Assembly (NCBI RefSeq): GCF_002775205.1
Contig: NC_036459.1
Location: 4,037,466 to 4,101,465, forward strand
DNA: 64,000 nucleotides
Source of the DNA: Xiphophorus maculatus
Taxonomy: Eukaryota; Chordata; Actinopteri; Cyprinodontiformes; Poeciliidae
Reading direction: 5' to 3'
The translations under genes and the position numbers were made by a program. Each line of letters starts with the position of its first letter. The stretch's first letter is position 1. Shown here in pieces: positions 61,782-64,000 of this stretch. The notes beneath the pieces were generated by a model. The model was not told the DNA's origin, did not search any database, and saw nothing but the letters and a program-made list of their open reading frames with translations.

Positions 61782-64000
61782 CTGTCAAGATACAAAAAAA
61801 AAAGAAAGACACCAAAAATAACACAGGTCAGTTTTGCATAATTACAGAAGCAAATCTTCACAGACAGACATTAACATAGGCAGCTGCAGCCTTAAATTAC
61901 TAATAAATTAAAAAAAATATTTAAGAGGTTAGGAAGGTTGACATGGAGTTAAACTCACACATGATGCATATGTGAGGTCAAAATTGTGCTTGAAGTTGTC
62001 AGGGATGAATACAGGACACAACGATTCGATGCTTTTTCAGATCCAGGTTAAAACTTAATACCCAAAATCAAACCAAACAAACAACAACAACAAAAAACAA
62101 CAGTGAATCAGCCCTTTTTGATTCTGTGTGACAAAGTCTAAGACTAATGATGAAACTGATATATTAATAAATGTAAGAAGGATTTTGGACATTTATGGTT
62201 TGTATTTCAGAAAACTGAATAATGCTTAAAACACTCAACCCTTTACATGCCCAGACCCTAAAACAGATAAAAGTATATTCAATATGTACCGTTAGGTTAG
62301 ATAATACCTGCTATTACTCGGCACCCAGAAAAAGCAAATTAAAGTTTTTAGTCAGGCACTTCAGAAAGAGAACATTAATAGCATTATTAATGCCCCAGCT
62401 CTCAGGTTGGATGAGGAGAAGATGTCTTTTAGTGGAGATCAGCCCTGAAGTCAGAACTCAACTTATGAAAATCCTTTTTACAGTCACTGGCCTTCAGAGC
62501 CTCCACAGCACTGTAAAAAAAAAAAAAAAATCCTATTCTTAGCCAGAATGTGTTTGAGTGCATGTGTATATCCAACGCCTCCACTACGCAGCCCTCTCAG
62601 TCATAAAATGCAGAGAATTAGTGTCCGTTTGAACATGTCCCACGCACGCGCAGGAATATACACACAAGGGCGAAGCGATTGCTTATGTCAGCTTAGGGTT
62701 ATACGTCTGTCAGCATTTCAGTCAGCCTGGTAATAAGGGAAAAAAAAGAAAAGAAGAAGCTGTAATTGCATAAGTTCCCAGTAGACACATATTGTATATA
62801 CCACCCACGCATATACACAGGAAAATACACATAACGCTGCGTGAAAAGATATGACTCTTCGTATTAGCATCAGAGACTCAGCGTTTTCCTCCCAGTGTGC
62901 CCTGGGTAGCCACTTAAAACCTCTCTGCTGATTACAATACACAAAGCTCACATCTACCTCCCCTTACAGACATATACTGTTTGGAAATTTACAGTACACA
63001 TCCCACAAGCTTAGTAACACCGATTCAACACTTTTAGGACATTAAGGTATATACAGTAATCTGCAAAATCACTTTTGAGAGCATCATTTAACCTAATACG
63101 TGCATTACTTTGGAGACATTTTAAACCCTCTAATGGCTTCATTCTATACTTACAAGAAACTTTTTCAATCACCAAGGTTGACTTTATCAGACTTCTTCAG
63201 ACTTTCTCAGTTTTTGTTAGACGTTGGCGTCTTCCATGCCTTGCGAAACGATCACGTCTCCTGAACTTTTGCACATGTTGTCATGTTACAATCATAAACT
63301 TCAATGTCTCTACCAGTTTTGTATATCTGGAGACAAAAACTGTCCATTTCCTCATGTAAAATAGCTCAACTTCAGTCAGATTGGAAGAGGAAGAGTATAT
63401 GTAAACATCAGTTTTCTAACAAATTAAGGTCTGGACTTTAACCAGGTCATTCAAAAACATGGATGTGCTTTTATTTTAACAAATCCATCGTAGCCTAGTG
63501 TTTAACTCCATGCAAGTTCTTAACAACTCAGATAAGCTTCCCTGTCCCTGCTGAAAAAAAGCATTCCCACAACACTGACTTCCTACAGTACAGATGGTGT
63601 GTTATTTTTTTTGATAATATGTAATCTCACTATTCTGCAAAGGCCAAATATCAGGAATGTAAGAGTTGACTTGACTCTACAAACAGTCTGGTACAACATA
63701 GAAACGACACGAGTAGCTTATGGCAAACATGAACTCAAGGAAGACTAATGGCTTTCTTAAAAGAAAAAATACTAAGAGGTTGTTAATGTATGAAAACATC
63801 TCTAAAGTACAATATGATAAAAGATGAACATACATAAAAAAAGCACCAAAGGCTTTTTTCCTTTTGTGCTTTCTCTTGCAGCATTAGTACAACCTTTCAA
63901 AACCAAACCCTTTTTCAGGCATTACTCACGATTCTTTTATAGTCACCAAGCATTTAAATGAAAAGCTGTAGGAGGCAGATTTGCCCTGAAAACATCACTT
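61782..64000 (-). other. cacna2d4 intron running off the window
   Basis: No further alpha2-delta exon was recognised. An A-run lies near 62513-62530. A Tc1-like remnant occupies about 63230-63640. Confidence 0.5.
63230..63640. mobile_element. Tc1-like remnant
   Basis: Contains tgccttgcgaaac near 63237 (a familiar fish Tc1-like terminus) and later agcttccctgtccctgctga at 63535, a phrase common in decayed fish Tc1-like elements. No ORF. Confidence 0.55.

Overview
This window looks like nuclear DNA of a ray-finned (teleost) fish. It is AT-rich, its genes are split into short exons with vertebrate splice signals, and it is full of fish-type transposons: an L2-like LINE, Tc1/mariner remnants, hAT pieces, a Ty1/copia tail and LTR elements. 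Nothing bacterial is visible. All gene names rest on reading the translated exons against remembered vertebrate families, not on a search.

Gene layout: (1) 1569-17879, plus strand: the last ten exons of tmtc2, from the DUF1736 region through the TPRs to the stop; the N-terminal exons lie to the left of the window. (2) 22865-24671, minus strand: seven exons of a parp11-like mono-ADP-ribosyltransferase (WWE plus ART domains) with two in-frame TAG codons in the WWE domain, so probably a pseudogene. (3) 41672-41887, minus strand: an isolated last exon of eri1 with no other eri1 exon in view. (4) 49967-61781, minus strand: the last twelve exons of a calcium-channel alpha2-delta gene, best matched to cacna2d4, including an AT-AC (U12-type) intron and a 15-nt microexon; its 5' exons lie to the right. 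PARP11 and CACNA2D4 are also neighbours on human 12p13 (from memory), which supports both names.

Between the parp11-like locus and cacna2d4 lies about 24 kb of almost pure repeat. 25-31 kb holds a decayed LINE, a hAT transposase tail and a copia RNase H end. 31.3-37.0 kb is a mosaic of tandem arrays: about 22 copies of a roughly 145-bp unit and at least six of a second unit, each carrying a tRNA-like core with A box, B box and a downstream T-run, mixed with a TCACTCAC-type minisatellite and a strongly purine-biased minisatellite. This block sits between two direct repeats of about 290 bp. 37-39.3 kb and 45.6-47.9 kb carry fragments of a transposon-type protein (C2H2 fingers plus a GDN-containing domain). 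42.2-47.6 kb is a satellite of 28-38 bp units rich in TGACGTC, interrupted by LTR insertions, one of which can be excised on paper to restore the satellite exactly.

The tmtc2 introns hold Tc1 remnants, a 115-bp direct repeat pair and an insertion containing the first ~116 nt of 18S rRNA flanked by an 11-bp target-site duplication. The strongest candidates for something undescribed are the pol III-like tRNA-core arrays, the CRE-like satellite tied to a transposon, and the 18S retro-insertion.
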